Assembly: GCF_002514725.1 (NCBI RefSeq)
Contig: NZ_NTLB01000004.1
Coordinates: forward strand, 434,001 to 498,000
Direction of reading: 5' to 3'
DNA length: 64,000 bases
DNA from: Mangrovitalea sediminis
GTDB lineage: Bacteria > Pseudomonadota > Gammaproteobacteria > Pseudomonadales > Oleiphilaceae
Shown: positions 42,670 to 52,609 of the stretch, one piece after another
Numbering within the stretch: the first letter of the stretch is position 1
Layout: the number at the start of each line of letters is the position of its first letter
Program-made: the position numbers and the translations under genes
Notes under the pieces: generated by a model
Database searches by the model: none
What the model was told of the DNA's origin: nothing
The model's input: only the letters and a program-made list of their open reading frames with translations

Positions 42670-43818
42670 TCATGACACCAGCATGCGGCGATGGGTATGG
42701 ATCGACATCAGAATACCGAAACCGGCGAGCAGCGTAACGGCAGAGGTCCCACCGTAACTGATCAAGGGCAGCGGCACCCCTACGATCGGCAGGATGCCAC
42801 TGACCATCCCGATATTGACGAACACGTAGATGAAAAAGGTCAACGTCAGGCTGCCGGCGAGCAATCGGCTATAGGAGTCCTGCGCGTGCGTGGCGATATA
42901 GAGACAACGACCGATGATCATCAGGTAGACGGACAACAGCAGCATGACACCGACAAAGCCGAATTCCTCGGCCAATACGGCGACGATAAAATCCGTGTGG
43001 CTTTCCGGCAGGAAGTCCAGGTGCGACTGCGTCCCCTGCATCCAGCCCTTGCCAAAGAGCCCCCCGGAACCGATCGCGGTCTTCGACTGGATAATGTTCC
43101 AGCCGGCTCCCAGTGGGTCACTGGAGGGGTCCAGCAACGTCAGGATGCGTTGCTTCTGGTAGTCGCGCATGACGAAGAACCACATCAGCGGCGCGGCGAG
43201 ACCCGCCAGTCCAAAGAAGCTGCCAACCAGCTTCCAGCTGATCCCGGCGAAGAAAAGCACGAAGATCCCAGCTGAAGCAATCAACAAGGCGGTTCCCAGA
43301 TCGGGCTGCTTAACAATGAGCGCGGTCGGTACCCCGAGAATGATCAGCGCCGTGGCAATCGCCTTGAAACCCGGCGGCAGAGGCTGACGGGACAGATACC
43401 AGGCCAACATCATGGGCACAGCCAGCTTCATGAATTCCGAGGGCTGGAAACGGGGAATGCCCGGCAACTGCAGCCATCGTTGGGCTCCTTTGGCACCCAC
43501 ACCAGCCACCAATACCGCAATCAGGGCCAGGGTGCCAACGCCGAACAGCCAGGGCGACCAGCGCCGATAGACACTGGGGTCGAGTTGGGCGAAGACGAAC
43601 ATGACGACAAACGCCAGCCCAAAGCGGACCACCTGCTTCTCGACGGTCTGAATGCTGCCGTCGCTGCCGCTGTAGAGTACGAACAAACCACCAACGATCA
43701 GGATCAGCATCAGGATCAACAGCAATGGATCCAGGTGCAGCCGCACCAACCAGCCGCGGCGCTGGCCCAAGTCGTCATGCCCGCTCGGCATGTGTCTGAG
43801 ATAGTCCCGTCCGATCAC
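42670..43818 (-). CDS. rodA: SEDS peptidoglycan glycosyltransferase RodA
   Basis: A 382-aa protein with about ten hydrophobic segments. SEDS landmarks: the PGIPRFQPSEFMKLAVPMMLAW segment carrying the conserved Glu/Lys region, DPSSDPLGAGWNIIQSKTAIGSGGLFGKGW, and PLPLISYGGTSAV near the end. It polymerises glycan strands during elongation with PBP2. The GTG at 43818 overlaps the mrdA TGA by 4 bp, supporting coupling. Confidence 0.95.
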   Translation of the reverse strand: MIGRDYLRHMPSGHDDLGQRRGWLVRLHLDPLLLILMLILIVGGLFVLYSGSDGSIQTVEKQVVRFGLAFVVMFVFAQLDPSVYRRWSPWLFGVGTLALIAVLVAGVGAKGAQRWLQLPGIPRFQPSEFMKLAVPMMLAWYLSRQPLPPGFKAIATALIILGVPTALIVKQPDLGTALLIASAGIFVLFFAGISWKLVGSFFGLAGLAAPLMWFFVMRDYQKQRILTLLDPSSDPLGAGWNIIQSKTAIGSGGLFGKGWMQGTQSHLDFLPESHTDFIVAVLAEEFGFVGVMLLLSVYLMIIGRCLYIATHAQDSYSRLLAGSLTLTFFIYVFVNIGMVSGILPIVGVPLPLISYGGTSAVTLLAGFGILMSIHTHRRMLVS

Positions 43819-45707
43819 CTGTCACCCTCGTCCACGTCCTGCACCGGCTTGATATCCTTATCGGCCGGGAAGCCCTGAATCCATGCGTCTACGATTTGCT
43901 TGGCTACCGGCGCTGCAGCGCCGCTCCCGCTACCGGCGTTTTCAACAATCACCGCCACGGCGATTTTCGGTTTTTCAGCAGGCGCAAACATAATAAACAG
44001 TGCGTGGTCACGCAGGCGCAGCGCCTTTTCCTTCTCGTCGTAGTGGTTGTCCTGGGGCAAGCCCACCACCTGCGCGGTGCCGCTTTTACCTGCCAACTGG
44101 AAAGGCGACCCTCGCCCCACGCGCCGAGCCGTCCCATGCGGCCCGTTCATAACGGCCTCCATACCACCGACCACCGACACCCACTCACTGCGGCTGCGGA
44201 GATGGATATTACTCATCGTCTGCTTCGGCAGCACATCGGCAACCGGCGTACCGTCCATCACCTGCTTCAGCAGATGCGGCTGATGCCAGGTTCCGCGCGC
44301 CGCCAACACGGCCGTGGCCGTTGCCAGCTGCAATGGCGTCACCAGCATATAACCCTGGCCGATCCCCATATTCAAAGAATCCCCCGGGTACCAGGGTTCC
44401 CGCTTGACCGCTCGCTTCCAGGCACGGGACGGCAGCAACCCCTGTTGCGCCTCATCCACATCAAGCGCCGTATTCTGACCGAACCCGAACATACTCAAAT
44501 ACTTATCCATATCATCCACGCCCATCTTATCGGCGAGGTGATAAAAATAAGTATCGCAGGATTCTTCGATGGCACTGTGCAAATTGACCCAACCGTGCCC
44601 CCAACGCTTCCAGTCGTGATACTTCCGACCACCCACGCTAAGTTGGTAGAAGCCGGGATCGAACATGCGGAAAGCAGGCGTGATCGTACCGGTATCCAAT
44701 CCCGCAATCGCCATAAACGGCTTCACCGTCGAGCCCGGCGGATACTGACCACGCAGTGCCCGGTTGAACAACGGTAGATCCGGCGAACTGCGAAGTTTCT
44801 TGTAGGTATCGTAATCGATGCCGGTCACGAACTGGTTTGGGTCGTAGGACGGCGAACTGACCATGGCCAGGATATCGCCGTTATTGGGATCAATCGCGAC
44901 CACAGCGCCACGCTGACCGGCCATGATCTTGTGGGCCAGGGTCTCCAGTCGCAGATCGATGGTCAACTCGATGTTCTTGCCGGGAATCGGATCGTGGCGC
45001 TCCAACACGCGCATGATGCGTCCTCGCGCGTTGGTCTCGACATTCTGATAACCCACAGTGCCGTGTAGTATGTTCTCGTAGAACTTCTCAACCCCGAGCT
45101 TACCGATGTAGTGCGTGCCGGCATAATTCACCGGGTCGGCAGTCTTTAGTTCCTTTTCGTTGATACGCCCCACGTAGCCCAATGCCGAAACCGTGGTCGA
45201 GCCATAGGGATAGTAACGAACCAGCTCCGCGCCTACGTCGACGCCGGGAAGGTCGTAGCGATGCACCGCAAGCTTGGCGATTTCCTCTTCAGTCAGGTTA
45301 TACCGCAGTGTCACAGGCTCATATGGACGCCGGTACTCTTTGAGATGCCGACGGAAACGCTCTTCGTCATCCGGACTGAGCTTGATGATCTTGCTTAGTC
45401 GCGCGAGCGTCTTGTCCATGTTCTTGACCAGTTCGGGGACGATGGTCACGCTGAACACCGGCCGGTTCTCCGCCAACAGGACACCATTGCGATCGTAGAT
45501 CAGGCCACGGGTGGGTGGAATCGGCTCCACCTGTACCCGGTTCTTGTCCGAGAGCGTGGTATAGGTCTTGTGCTCGACGATCTGCAGATAGTAGAGGCGC
45601 ACGCCAAGCACGGCGCTCAACAGAAAGATGATCACCAGCGACAACAGTGCGCGACGTCGGAAGAGATATTTCTCCCGAACCGTATTCTTAAAAGTGCCCC
45701 ATCGCAT
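43815..45707 (-). CDS. mrdA: Penicillin-binding protein 2
   Basis: A 630-aa transpeptidase of the elongasome. One N-terminal membrane anchor (about 18-40), the pedestal domain with TRGLIYDRNGVLLAEN, then the transpeptidase domain: SxxK at Ser326-Lys329 (PPGSTVKP), SCDTYFYHLA with the SxD motif, and KSGTAQV near 540. It pairs with RodA, the next gene. Confidence 0.95.
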   Translation of the reverse strand: MRWGTFKNTVREKYLFRRRALLSLVIIFLLSAVLGVRLYYLQIVEHKTYTTLSDKNRVQVEPIPPTRGLIYDRNGVLLAENRPVFSVTIVPELVKNMDKTLARLSKIIKLSPDDEERFRRHLKEYRRPYEPVTLRYNLTEEEIAKLAVHRYDLPGVDVGAELVRYYPYGSTTVSALGYVGRINEKELKTADPVNYAGTHYIGKLGVEKFYENILHGTVGYQNVETNARGRIMRVLERHDPIPGKNIELTIDLRLETLAHKIMAGQRGAVVAIDPNNGDILAMVSSPSYDPNQFVTGIDYDTYKKLRSSPDLPLFNRALRGQYPPGSTVKPFMAIAGLDTGTITPAFRMFDPGFYQLSVGGRKYHDWKRWGHGWVNLHSAIEESCDTYFYHLADKMGVDDMDKYLSMFGFGQNTALDVDEAQQGLLPSRAWKRAVKREPWYPGDSLNMGIGQGYMLVTPLQLATATAVLAARGTWHQPHLLKQVMDGTPVADVLPKQTMSNIHLRSRSEWVSVVGGMEAVMNGPHGTARRVGRGSPFQLAGKSGTAQVVGLPQDNHYDEKEKALRLRDHALFIMFAPAEKPKIAVAVIVENAGSGSGAAAPVAKQIVDAWIQGFPADKDIKPVQDVDEGDR

Positions 45708-45768
45708 GAATCGGCCCGCTCCCGCCTTTATCGTTCATTTACGCTGCGGGAAAGCAGCGGTCGTAAAT

Positions 45769-45787
45769 GCAGGCGTAGAACGCCTGC
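45769..45787 (-). other. Small hairpin downstream of rlmH
   Basis: GCAGGCG / CGCCTGC with a 5-nt loop in the 210-bp gap between the mrdA start and the rlmH stop. There is no long T run, so a terminator role is only possible. No gene was seen in this gap. Confidence 0.3.
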
Positions 45788-45917
45788 GCGCCAAAAAGTT
45801 CCAGTAACCGGCACCCATCCGACCATGAAGCTGGTGACCGGCGCCATCGAAAATAGTGTTTCACCAACAATCACTTGTCGGCACAAGCGATAGGTCGCCA
45901 AGCCCATGAATACCGAA

Positions 45918-46388
45918 TTACGCACGATGATATGGGTGATTTTGGGTGATAGTCCAAGCCCGGTATAACTGCTCTGCTACCAGGATACGCACCAGGGGAT
46001 GAGGTAGCGTCAGCGGCGACAGGGACCATTGCTGCTCGGCCCGCTCCCGGCACAATGGCGCCAGGCCATCCGGGCCGCCCACCAGAAGCGACACATCCCG
46101 CCCATCCATCTGCCAACGCTCCAGTTGCTCCGCCAACTGCTCCGTCGACCAGGTTTTGCCACCCACTTCGAGGGCAATCACCCGGTCACCAGCAGACACG
46201 GCGGCGAGCATCTGTTCGCCTTCACGGCTCACTGCCCGCTGAATATCCGTATTCCGCCCCCGCTGGGCCAACGGAATTTCCGTCAGCGCCAGTTTCAGCT
46301 CAGGCGGGAAACGGCGGGCATATTCGTCGTAGCCAGCCGTCACCCAGGACGGCATGCGCTGACCGACGCAGATAAACTTAAGACGCAT
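45918..46388 (-). CDS. rlmH: 23S rRNA (pseudouridine1915-N3)-methyltransferase
   Basis: A 156-aa SPOUT enzyme. [23 protein letters not shown] at the start, [18 protein letters not shown] in the middle, LLVGGPDGL for SAM binding and the C-terminal [20 protein letters not shown]-type segment ending in HPYHR. ATG at 46388 begins 4 bp after the rsfS stop. Confidence 0.96.
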   Translation of the reverse strand: MRLKFICVGQRMPSWVTAGYDEYARRFPPELKLALTEIPLAQRGRNTDIQRAVSREGEQMLAAVSAGDRVIALEVGGKTWSTEQLAEQLERWQMDGRDVSLLVGGPDGLAPLCRERAEQQWSLSPLTLPHPLVRILVAEQLYRAWTITQNHPYHRA

Positions 46389-46392
46389 GGTT

Positions 46393-46743
46393 TCAGTCGC
46401 TGCCGGCGGCTCCGAGGTGCGGAGCATCGCGCCAGAAGCGTTCCAGGTCGTAGAACTCCCGGGTCGCCTGCATCATGACATGCACCACCACGTCGCCCAG
46501 GTCGACCAGAATCCAGTCGCTGGCAGCGCCCCCCTCCACATGAGACGAGCGAACACCATTGGCCTTGGCCTCGATAACCACATTGTCGGCCAGCGAGCGC
46601 ACATGGCGACTGGAGGTCGCGGAAGCTATCACCATAAAATCCGTCACACTGGTCCGATCGCGCACATCAAGGACACTGATGTCCTTGGCTTTAAGATCTT
46701 CCAGTGCCTTAATCACAATATCTTTCAATTGATCTGCCTGCAT
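46393..46743 (-). CDS. rsfS: Ribosome silencing factor RsfS
   Basis: A 116-aa Iojap/RsfS protein that binds bL14 and blocks subunit joining. [33 protein letters not shown] and [20 protein letters not shown] are family motifs. ATG at 46743 sets the usual length; the longer open frame upstream crosses the nadD region and is rejected. Confidence 0.96.
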   Translation of the reverse strand: MQADQLKDIVIKALEDLKAKDISVLDVRDRTSVTDFMVIASATSSRHVRSLADNVVIEAKANGVRSSHVEGGAASDWILVDLGDVVVHVMMQATREFYDLERFWRDAPHLGAAGSD

Positions 46744-46880
46744 AGGGTATCTGCGGGTTTGCGACGACGGTCTGCCAGACCGTAAGCGCTGACCTGTCCT
46801 CCTGTTGATGATAGGTGCCGCCCAATTGCGGTAAAACGCTTGTCGACGCACAAAGCGCCGTATCGGTTCTGACGAACCGA

Positions 46881-47555
46881 TCAAGACAATATCGACTGCA
46901 CGGCATCGAAACCGTACAACCCTTCCTTCTGTATATAGTGCCAGACAGCGTCGGGCACCAGAAAGCGCGGTGACCGTCCCTGCGAAATCCGCTGACGGAT
47001 GTCCGTCGCAGCTATATCCAGCCTGGACAGCTCCGTTTTCCAGACCAACCCCTGCGGACGCGTCCATAACGCTGCCATATCACTCACCGCCCGTGCGGCC
47101 ATCAACCGGCCCGCACCGCTTTCTGCCGGTACGTCATAGCCGGGGCGCTCAACGATGATGATGTGGGCCAGTTCAGGCATCATTTCCCAACGGGACCAGT
47201 GCTCAAGCCCGGCAAAGGCATCGGTTCCCAGCATGACCGCCAGCGGCGCTTCCGGCCCGATTTCCTGACGCCAGCGCTTGAGCGTATCCACCGTATAGGA
47301 AGGTCCCGCCATCTGCAGCTCGCGATCATCCGCCACGACAGCGGCCTCATCGACCAGCGCAGCCTTGAGCATGGCCAGCCGCTGACTACCGGTAGCTCCC
47401 GGTTGAGCACGATGCGGTGGCACCTGGCATGGCACCATATAAACGCGAGCCGGCCCGAGCCGCTCGCGCAACTCCAATGCCATACGCAAGTGACCATGAT
47501 GGACAGGATCGAAGGTCCCGCCCATCATGACATGAAGAGTACCGGTTGCCGTCAC
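46881..47555 (-). CDS. nadD: Nicotinate-nucleotide adenylyltransferase
   Basis: A 224-aa nucleotidyltransferase of NAD synthesis. The [12 protein letters not shown] motif (12-23) binds nucleotide; later [20 protein letters not shown] and the C-terminal ATDIRQRIS signature. The GTG at 47555 overlaps the proA stop by 4 bp (GTGA). It is followed by rsfS-rlmH in the standard order. Confidence 0.95.
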   Translation of the reverse strand: MTATGTLHVMMGGTFDPVHHGHLRMALELRERLGPARVYMVPCQVPPHRAQPGATGSQRLAMLKAALVDEAAVVADDRELQMAGPSYTVDTLKRWRQEIGPEAPLAVMLGTDAFAGLEHWSRWEMMPELAHIIIVERPGYDVPAESGAGRLMAARAVSDMAALWTRPQGLVWKTELSRLDIAATDIRQRISQGRSPRFLVPDAVWHYIQKEGLYGFDAVQSILS

Positions 47556-48808
47556 TTCCGGATGTGTCCGTCACCGAAGACAACGTACTTCTGGGAGGTC
47601 AGGCCGTCCAGGCCGACCGGGCCGCGCGCATGGAACTTATCGGTGGAAATCCCGATTTCCGCGCCCAGGCCATACTCGAAACCGTCTGCAAACCGGGTCG
47701 AGGCATTGACCATTACCGAGCTGGAGTCCACTTCTGTGAGGAAGCGCCGTGCCCGCGTAAAGTTCTCGGTAATAATCGCATCCGTGTGGTGTGAGCCGTA
47801 GTAATTGATATGCTCGATCGCCGCATCCAGGCCGTCGACGACCCGAATCGCCAGAATCGGCGCCAGGTACTCTTCATACCAATCATCTTCGGTCGCGGCG
47901 ACCACATCCGGAATCAACTCCCGGGTACGGGAGCAGCCCCTCAGCTCAACGCCCAGCTCGCGGAAACGGTCAGCCAGACCCGGCAGGATGCTCTCGGCGA
48001 CCGGGGCATCGACCAGCAGGGTTTCCATGGTGTTGCAGGTGCCGTAACGTTGGGTCTTGGCGTTGACCGCCACGTCCAGAGCCTTGTTCCGATCTGCATC
48101 GCGATCGACAAAAACATGACAGACACCGTCCAGGTGCTTGATCACCGGCACCCGTGCATCCCGGCTGATACGCTCGATCAGACCCTTGCCGCCACGAGGA
48201 ACGATGACATCGACGAATTCGGGCATCGTGATCATGGCACCAACAGCCGCGCGGTCGGTGGTTCGAATCACTTGCACGGCATCCTCAGGCAACCCAGCGG
48301 CCTGCAACCCTTTTTGCACACAGACTGCAATCGCCTGATTGGAATGAATGGCCTCGGAGCCACCTCGCAAAATGGTGGCATTACCGGACTTCAGGCACAA
48401 ACTGGCAGCATCGACGGTCACATTGGGGCGGGACTCGTAAATAATCCCGATCACACCCAGCGGCACGCGCATACGACCGACCTGGATACCTGAAGGCCGG
48501 TAGCACATGTCCGTAATGATACCGATGGGGTCAGGCAATGTTGCCACCTGACGCAAGCCTTCGATCATGCCATCGATACGGGCCGGCGTCAGAGCCAGGC
48601 GGTCGAGCATGGCCTCGGCCAAACCGTTCTCGCGGCCAGCGGCCAGGTCCTTTTCGTTGGCTTCCTGCAAGCCGGCCCGTGCCGCATCGAGCGCTTCGGC
48701 CGTCGCCAGCAGGGCCGCATTGCGATCCGCCGTCGAGGCGCGGGCCATCGCCGTGGCCGCTCGCCGCGCCCGTTGGCCCACATCGGCCATATAGGTGGCA
48801 ATATCCAT
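47552..48808 (-). CDS. proA: Gamma-glutamyl phosphate reductase
   Basis: A 418-aa aldehyde-dehydrogenase-superfamily enzyme of proline synthesis. [23 protein letters not shown] is the cofactor-binding region, and the catalytic Cys is in [15 protein letters not shown] (about residue 256). Full length. First gene of the proA-nadD-rsfS-rlmH operon. ATG at 48808. Confidence 0.96.
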   Translation of the reverse strand: MDIATYMADVGQRARRAATAMARASTADRNAALLATAEALDAARAGLQEANEKDLAAGRENGLAEAMLDRLALTPARIDGMIEGLRQVATLPDPIGIITDMCYRPSGIQVGRMRVPLGVIGIIYESRPNVTVDAASLCLKSGNATILRGGSEAIHSNQAIAVCVQKGLQAAGLPEDAVQVIRTTDRAAVGAMITMPEFVDVIVPRGGKGLIERISRDARVPVIKHLDGVCHVFVDRDADRNKALDVAVNAKTQRYGTCNTMETLLVDAPVAESILPGLADRFRELGVELRGCSRTRELIPDVVAATEDDWYEEYLAPILAIRVVDGLDAAIEHINYYGSHHTDAIITENFTRARRFLTEVDSSSVMVNASTRFADGFEYGLGAEIGISTDKFHARGPVGLDGLTSQKYVVFGDGHIRK

Positions 48809-49122
48809 GAAATTCCCCTGTTTTCAGTCTCTGCCCTGCCGGTCGCAGACAGGGTCTTCGACGACAACAATGCATTCCGGCTTCGTCCGCCCCTGCGGTT
48901 ATCCCGGAAAGTCGGCTATTATACCGCCCATAGCCCTCCGGCGGCACCATCCGATTACCCGGCATAACCGCAGGACCCCGCCGACCCCAGGGCTCCGAAC
49001 AGAAAACAACAACCGCCTCCCTGACCGAGAGGCCGTGCAGCGACACCTTTTCCTGAGGTGACTATCGCGGCGGAAACGGCAAAACAGGGAGCGGACATAA
49101 CGAAAAATGTCAGGGAGCGAGC
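48809..49122. other. Divergent intergenic region (proA / membrane operon)
   Basis: About 314 bp with no supported gene. It should hold the promoters of proA and of the plus-strand operon at 49123; none could be defined confidently. Confidence 0.45.
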
Positions 49123-50157
49123 ATGTCCAGCCTCACCGACCAGGTTCTGTTCAACCGGTTGCTGCGCTATGCAACGGTGATTCTGCTGTTATTCGCTTTG
49201 GCCGCATTCGTTGCCGGGCAGCCCTTTACCGCCATTGTCGTGCTGGTGATGAGCAGCCTGCTCGGCGCACTGTACTGGTCGGAACACCTGGCTATCGAAG
49301 CCGTCCCGCGGATGCTCGCCCGTCTCAGCAGCCTCCTCTTGCTGGCGATCATCGTGCTTGCCGTCGGCGACAGGGTTCCCGCCCTGAGAGGCTGGGCCTA
49401 CCTCTTCCCGATGGTAGCCTGTGTGGTATGGAGCCTGCGCGGCGCCCTGATGCTCACCCTGTTCTTTATCGGCCTCGTGCTCTGGCTCGGAATGGAACCG
49501 GCCCTCGGAGCCAGCCGCCACGAATTCCTGCCGACGATACTGCTGGCCACCGCGCTATCGGGCATTTTCGTCTACCTGCGGGAATTCAAGACCCGCCAGC
49601 TTGCACCCTTGCGACGTACAGATACCCTGACCCAGGCATCGACCTGGGAGCATCTGGCCACAGACCTGTATAAGGAAATCCAGCGCAGCGAACGGGAAGG
49701 CACCGAACTGTCGATTATCCTGCTGGCCCTGGACCCGCCCGGCGAGAATCCTCCCCCGACGGCAGATCTCGCCGCTTTGCTCCACCGTGTCGGACGCCTG
49801 CTGCACGAGGAACTGAGAGACTTCGACAGCTACTACCGTGTCGCCGACACCCAGTTCTTATTGATTCTACCCGGTAACACCACGTCCTCGGCCATACGAC
49901 TGGCCGAGGACCTCCGTCGCCAGATCCGCTCGCTGGCGCAGCGCCATGACATTGCCACGACGGCCAGCGGTGGAGTCGCAGGCCTCAATGTGGGGGACGA
50001 CCCAGACAGTCTGCAGGAGAAGGCCCGCACCAGCCTGCGCCGGGCTCAACAGCAAGGTGGCAACCGCATACTGTCCTATGTGTCGCAGGACGACGCCGAG
50101 ATGAACGACAGTCTTATTGAAAACGGCAAAGCCGAGGGTGGGAGCAACGCACAATGA
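49123..50157 (+). CDS. Membrane protein with degenerate GGDEF domain (first of pair)
   Basis: A 344-aa protein with about six N-terminal hydrophobic segments (15-165) and a C-terminal GGDEF-fold domain (about 168-325). Domain landmarks remain: DTLTQASTWEHL (for DxLTGLxNR), LSIILLALD, and EKARTSLRRAQQQGGNRI (for the ADxALYxAKxxGRNRV helix). The catalytic GGDEF loop reads RVADTQF, losing both Gly and the catalytic Glu, and no I-site RxxD is evident. Diguanylate cyclase activity is therefore unlikely; c-di-GMP or GTP sensing, or a structural role, is possible. Its last 4 bp overlap the next gene. Confidence 0.75.
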   Translation: MSSLTDQVLFNRLLRYATVILLLFALAAFVAGQPFTAIVVLVMSSLLGALYWSEHLAIEAVPRMLARLSSLLLLAIIVLAVGDRVPALRGWAYLFPMVACVVWSLRGALMLTLFFIGLVLWLGMEPALGASRHEFLPTILLATALSGIFVYLREFKTRQLAPLRRTDTLTQASTWEHLATDLYKEIQRSEREGTELSIILLALDPPGENPPPTADLAALLHRVGRLLHEELRDFDSYYRVADTQFLLILPGNTTSSAIRLAEDLRRQIRSLAQRHDIATTASGGVAGLNVGDDPDSLQEKARTSLRRAQQQGGNRILSYVSQDDAEMNDSLIENGKAEGGSNAQ

Positions 50158-51140
50158 CGGAAACGCGCCTGCGCACCCGCACCCATTTGATGAGCTATGG
50201 TATTGCCGTTGCCTTCTTTGTCGTATTGGCCAACCAGAACCTGCTCTACGGTTTCTACGACCTGTTCTACGGCGGACTCATACTCGCGGCCCTGGCACTG
50301 GCCGGTATCGGTTACACCCTAAGTCAGCACAAGCGCCAGTTGAGGGCCCCTGGTCATTTCTGGATCGCGGTGGGGTTCGCGGCGACGATTGTCAGCTGTG
50401 TCGTCGCCCGGCCATCATTGGCACACTACTGGCTTTACCCGCTGCTGTTATTGAACCTGCTCCTGCTGCCGCCCCGTCCGGGGCTGGCCTTGTCGGCGGC
50501 AACCACGCTGGCCGTCAGCATCGCCCTGTTCGTCGATCACTCGGTATTCCTGGCCATCAGCACGCTGGTTTCAGCCCTCCTGGTGACGGCGACGGCCGGC
50601 TTCTATGCCTGGCGCTATCACCATAACGCCCTTTCCGTGGCAGAGCTTTCCATCGTCGATCCGGTCACCGGCGCCTATAATGCCCGCTACCTGGAAGAGA
50701 CGCTGGCCAAGGAACTCAGCCGCGGCACCGTGACAGGTCACCCCCTCTCCCTGCTGCAGCTGCAGATCGACTATTACGGCGAGCTGGAGGATCTCCACGG
50801 GAGCTCAGACCTGCAACCGCTGCTACAGGGGATCAGCGAAAAGATCGGCAGCATCATCCGCGCCGGTGACAGCCACTACTACACTGGCGACGGTAATTTC
50901 TTCCTGATACTGCCGTTCACACCCGAGGAAGGCGCCCGGGTCATCGCCGAACGCATAAGGCGCACCCTGGCGGAATCCCGCTGGCCGCAGACCGACAGCC
51001 TGAGTGTCAGCCTGGGCTGCACCACCCGGCAGCTCGAAGCCATTTCGGCGGAGCATCTGATGAACGTCGCCACCCGGGCACTGCGCGAGGCGCAGCAACG
51101 GGGACACAACCGCGTTTGGCACCATCGTGTGACCGACTGA
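50154..51140 (+). CDS. Membrane protein with degenerate GGDEF domain (second of pair)
   Basis: A 328-aa protein built like its upstream neighbour: about six hydrophobic segments (12-160) and a GGDEF-like domain (about 168-322). VDPVTGAYNARYLEETL replaces the D-LTGLPNR start; LSLLQLQIDYYGEL and ATRALREAQQRGHNRVW are recognisable. The signature loop is YYTGDGNFFLILP, so GGDEF is altered, with Asp-Gly-Asn in place of Asp-Glu. Likely catalytically dead. ATG overlaps the preceding stop (ATGA), so the two are translated together and may pair at the membrane. Confidence 0.75.
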   Translation: MTETRLRTRTHLMSYGIAVAFFVVLANQNLLYGFYDLFYGGLILAALALAGIGYTLSQHKRQLRAPGHFWIAVGFAATIVSCVVARPSLAHYWLYPLLLLNLLLLPPRPGLALSAATTLAVSIALFVDHSVFLAISTLVSALLVTATAGFYAWRYHHNALSVAELSIVDPVTGAYNARYLEETLAKELSRGTVTGHPLSLLQLQIDYYGELEDLHGSSDLQPLLQGISEKIGSIIRAGDSHYYTGDGNFFLILPFTPEEGARVIAERIRRTLAESRWPQTDSLSVSLGCTTRQLEAISAEHLMNVATRALREAQQRGHNRVWHHRVTD

Positions 51141-51160
51141 CAGAAACGGATCAACCCTTC

Positions 51161-52609
51161 GTGATATCGCATTGGATTTCTACCGTCAGTCCCTGGCTGA
51201 CGGCGCATCAAAATTGGTTACTGGTCATTGCTTTTGTCACTTCGCTCCTGGAGTCACTGGCCCTTATCGGTTTTACCGTACCCAGCATCCCCGTCATGTT
51301 TGCCATTGGCGCCATTGCGGCGGGCAGTGGCATGAATGCCTTGCCGCTGCTGGCATGGAGCGCCCTGGGTGCGGCTTTGGGCGACATTATGAGCTACCTC
51401 CTGGGCCGTTCGCTGCAGGGCCGGCTGCACGAGGTCTGGCCATTCCGGCTCTACCCCAAAGCCATTGCCCGGGGGGAACATTTTTTCCAGCAGCATGGTG
51501 GTAAAAGCGTCATCGTCGGTCGTTTCGTTGGGTTGCTCCGGCCGGTGATTCCCATCGTAGCCGGCGCTTTCGACATGCCGGTTTGGCATTTTGTGATAGT
51601 TGATGTCCTGGCATCCCTCGCCTGGGCCCCGGCGTATGTACTACCCGGTTACATGGTCGGCGCCACGCTCGAATTGCAGGTCCACTTGCCCCCGCATTTT
51701 TACCCGGTACTCTTCACCAGCCTGGGAGTGCTACTTGCGCTTTACCTGCTGATATTCCGGCTGCACTGGCAACTCGAACACGAAGGCGCCATCTATCAAC
51801 GCGTCCGCGAATGGCTGCAGCGCTACGATCAAAGTCACCGGTTCTGGCGGACGTTTTCAAACCAGCGGACGGAAGGCGGCAGATTTCCTTTAGCATCACT
51901 GGTGCTGGGAACCGGCGCCATTGCGGGCTTTACGCTTTGGTCGCTGCTGGCACTACATACGGACTGGCTCCGCCAGTTCAATCACCTGGCCACCGACTTC
52001 ATGCATGTGCTCCGGACGCCTTGGCTGGATGCGGCAATGACGGGCATCACCCTGCTGGGGAATCGTTTTGCGATCTGGCTCGGCTTCGTGCTGATCACAC
52101 TGCTTTTATGGATCCGGGGCTACCGCGCGGCAGCACTGCATGTGGCGCTGGCCGGTATCGCGACCGGCATTCTGGTGGCCGGACTCAAAACGGCATTCGA
52201 CACACTGCGTCCGGCACTGGTCCTGCATCCTCCCGCATCGCCCTCATACCCGAGCGGCCACGCGACCGGCGCCACCGTCCTGTTTGGCCTGCTGGGCGCC
52301 TTCATTGCGGCGGAACTGCCGGTGCGCAAACGCTGGAAGGCCTATACGTTGGCGAGCGTGCCGGTACTGCTGATCTCCCTCAGCCGACTGTACCTGGGCG
52401 TGCATTGGTTTACCGATGTGGTGGGGGGTGTATTGCTGGGGCTGGTCATCTGCGGCTTTACCCGCGTGTCCTACAGCCGCTTCGACCGACAGGCACTCAG
52501 CATCGACAGCCTGACACTGGTCGCCCTTGCAGCCTGGCTGATCGCGCTGGCGATCTATACGCTTCACACCTGGCCCGCAGCGATCCTGGCCTACCAGCCA
52601 ATCAGCTGA
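51161..52609 (+). CDS. DedA (VTT)-PAP2 fusion membrane protein
   Basis: A 482-aa two-domain membrane protein. N-terminal DedA/VTT domain (about 15-195): LLESLALIGFTVPSIPVMFAIG, GAALGDIMSYLLGR and VGRFVGLLRPVIPIVAGAFDMP, including the conserved Arg/Pro re-entrant segments. C-terminal PAP2 phosphatase domain (about 255-450) with all three motifs: KTAFDTLRP, YPSGHATG and SRLYLGVHWFTDV. DedA proteins have been linked to undecaprenyl-phosphate transport and PAP2 enzymes to dephosphorylating undecaprenyl-PP, so one protein could do both; this is inference. GTG at 51161 avoids overlap with the upstream gene; a TTG at 51116 is the alternative. Third gene of the operon. Confidence 0.85.
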   Translation: MISHWISTVSPWLTAHQNWLLVIAFVTSLLESLALIGFTVPSIPVMFAIGAIAAGSGMNALPLLAWSALGAALGDIMSYLLGRSLQGRLHEVWPFRLYPKAIARGEHFFQQHGGKSVIVGRFVGLLRPVIPIVAGAFDMPVWHFVIVDVLASLAWAPAYVLPGYMVGATLELQVHLPPHFYPVLFTSLGVLLALYLLIFRLHWQLEHEGAIYQRVREWLQRYDQSHRFWRTFSNQRTEGGRFPLASLVLGTGAIAGFTLWSLLALHTDWLRQFNHLATDFMHVLRTPWLDAAMTGITLLGNRFAIWLGFVLITLLLWIRGYRAAALHVALAGIATGILVAGLKTAFDTLRPALVLHPPASPSYPSGHATGATVLFGLLGAFIAAELPVRKRWKAYTLASVPVLLISLSRLYLGVHWFTDVVGGVLLGLVICGFTRVSYSRFDRQALSIDSLTLVALAAWLIALAIYTLHTWPAAILAYQPIS

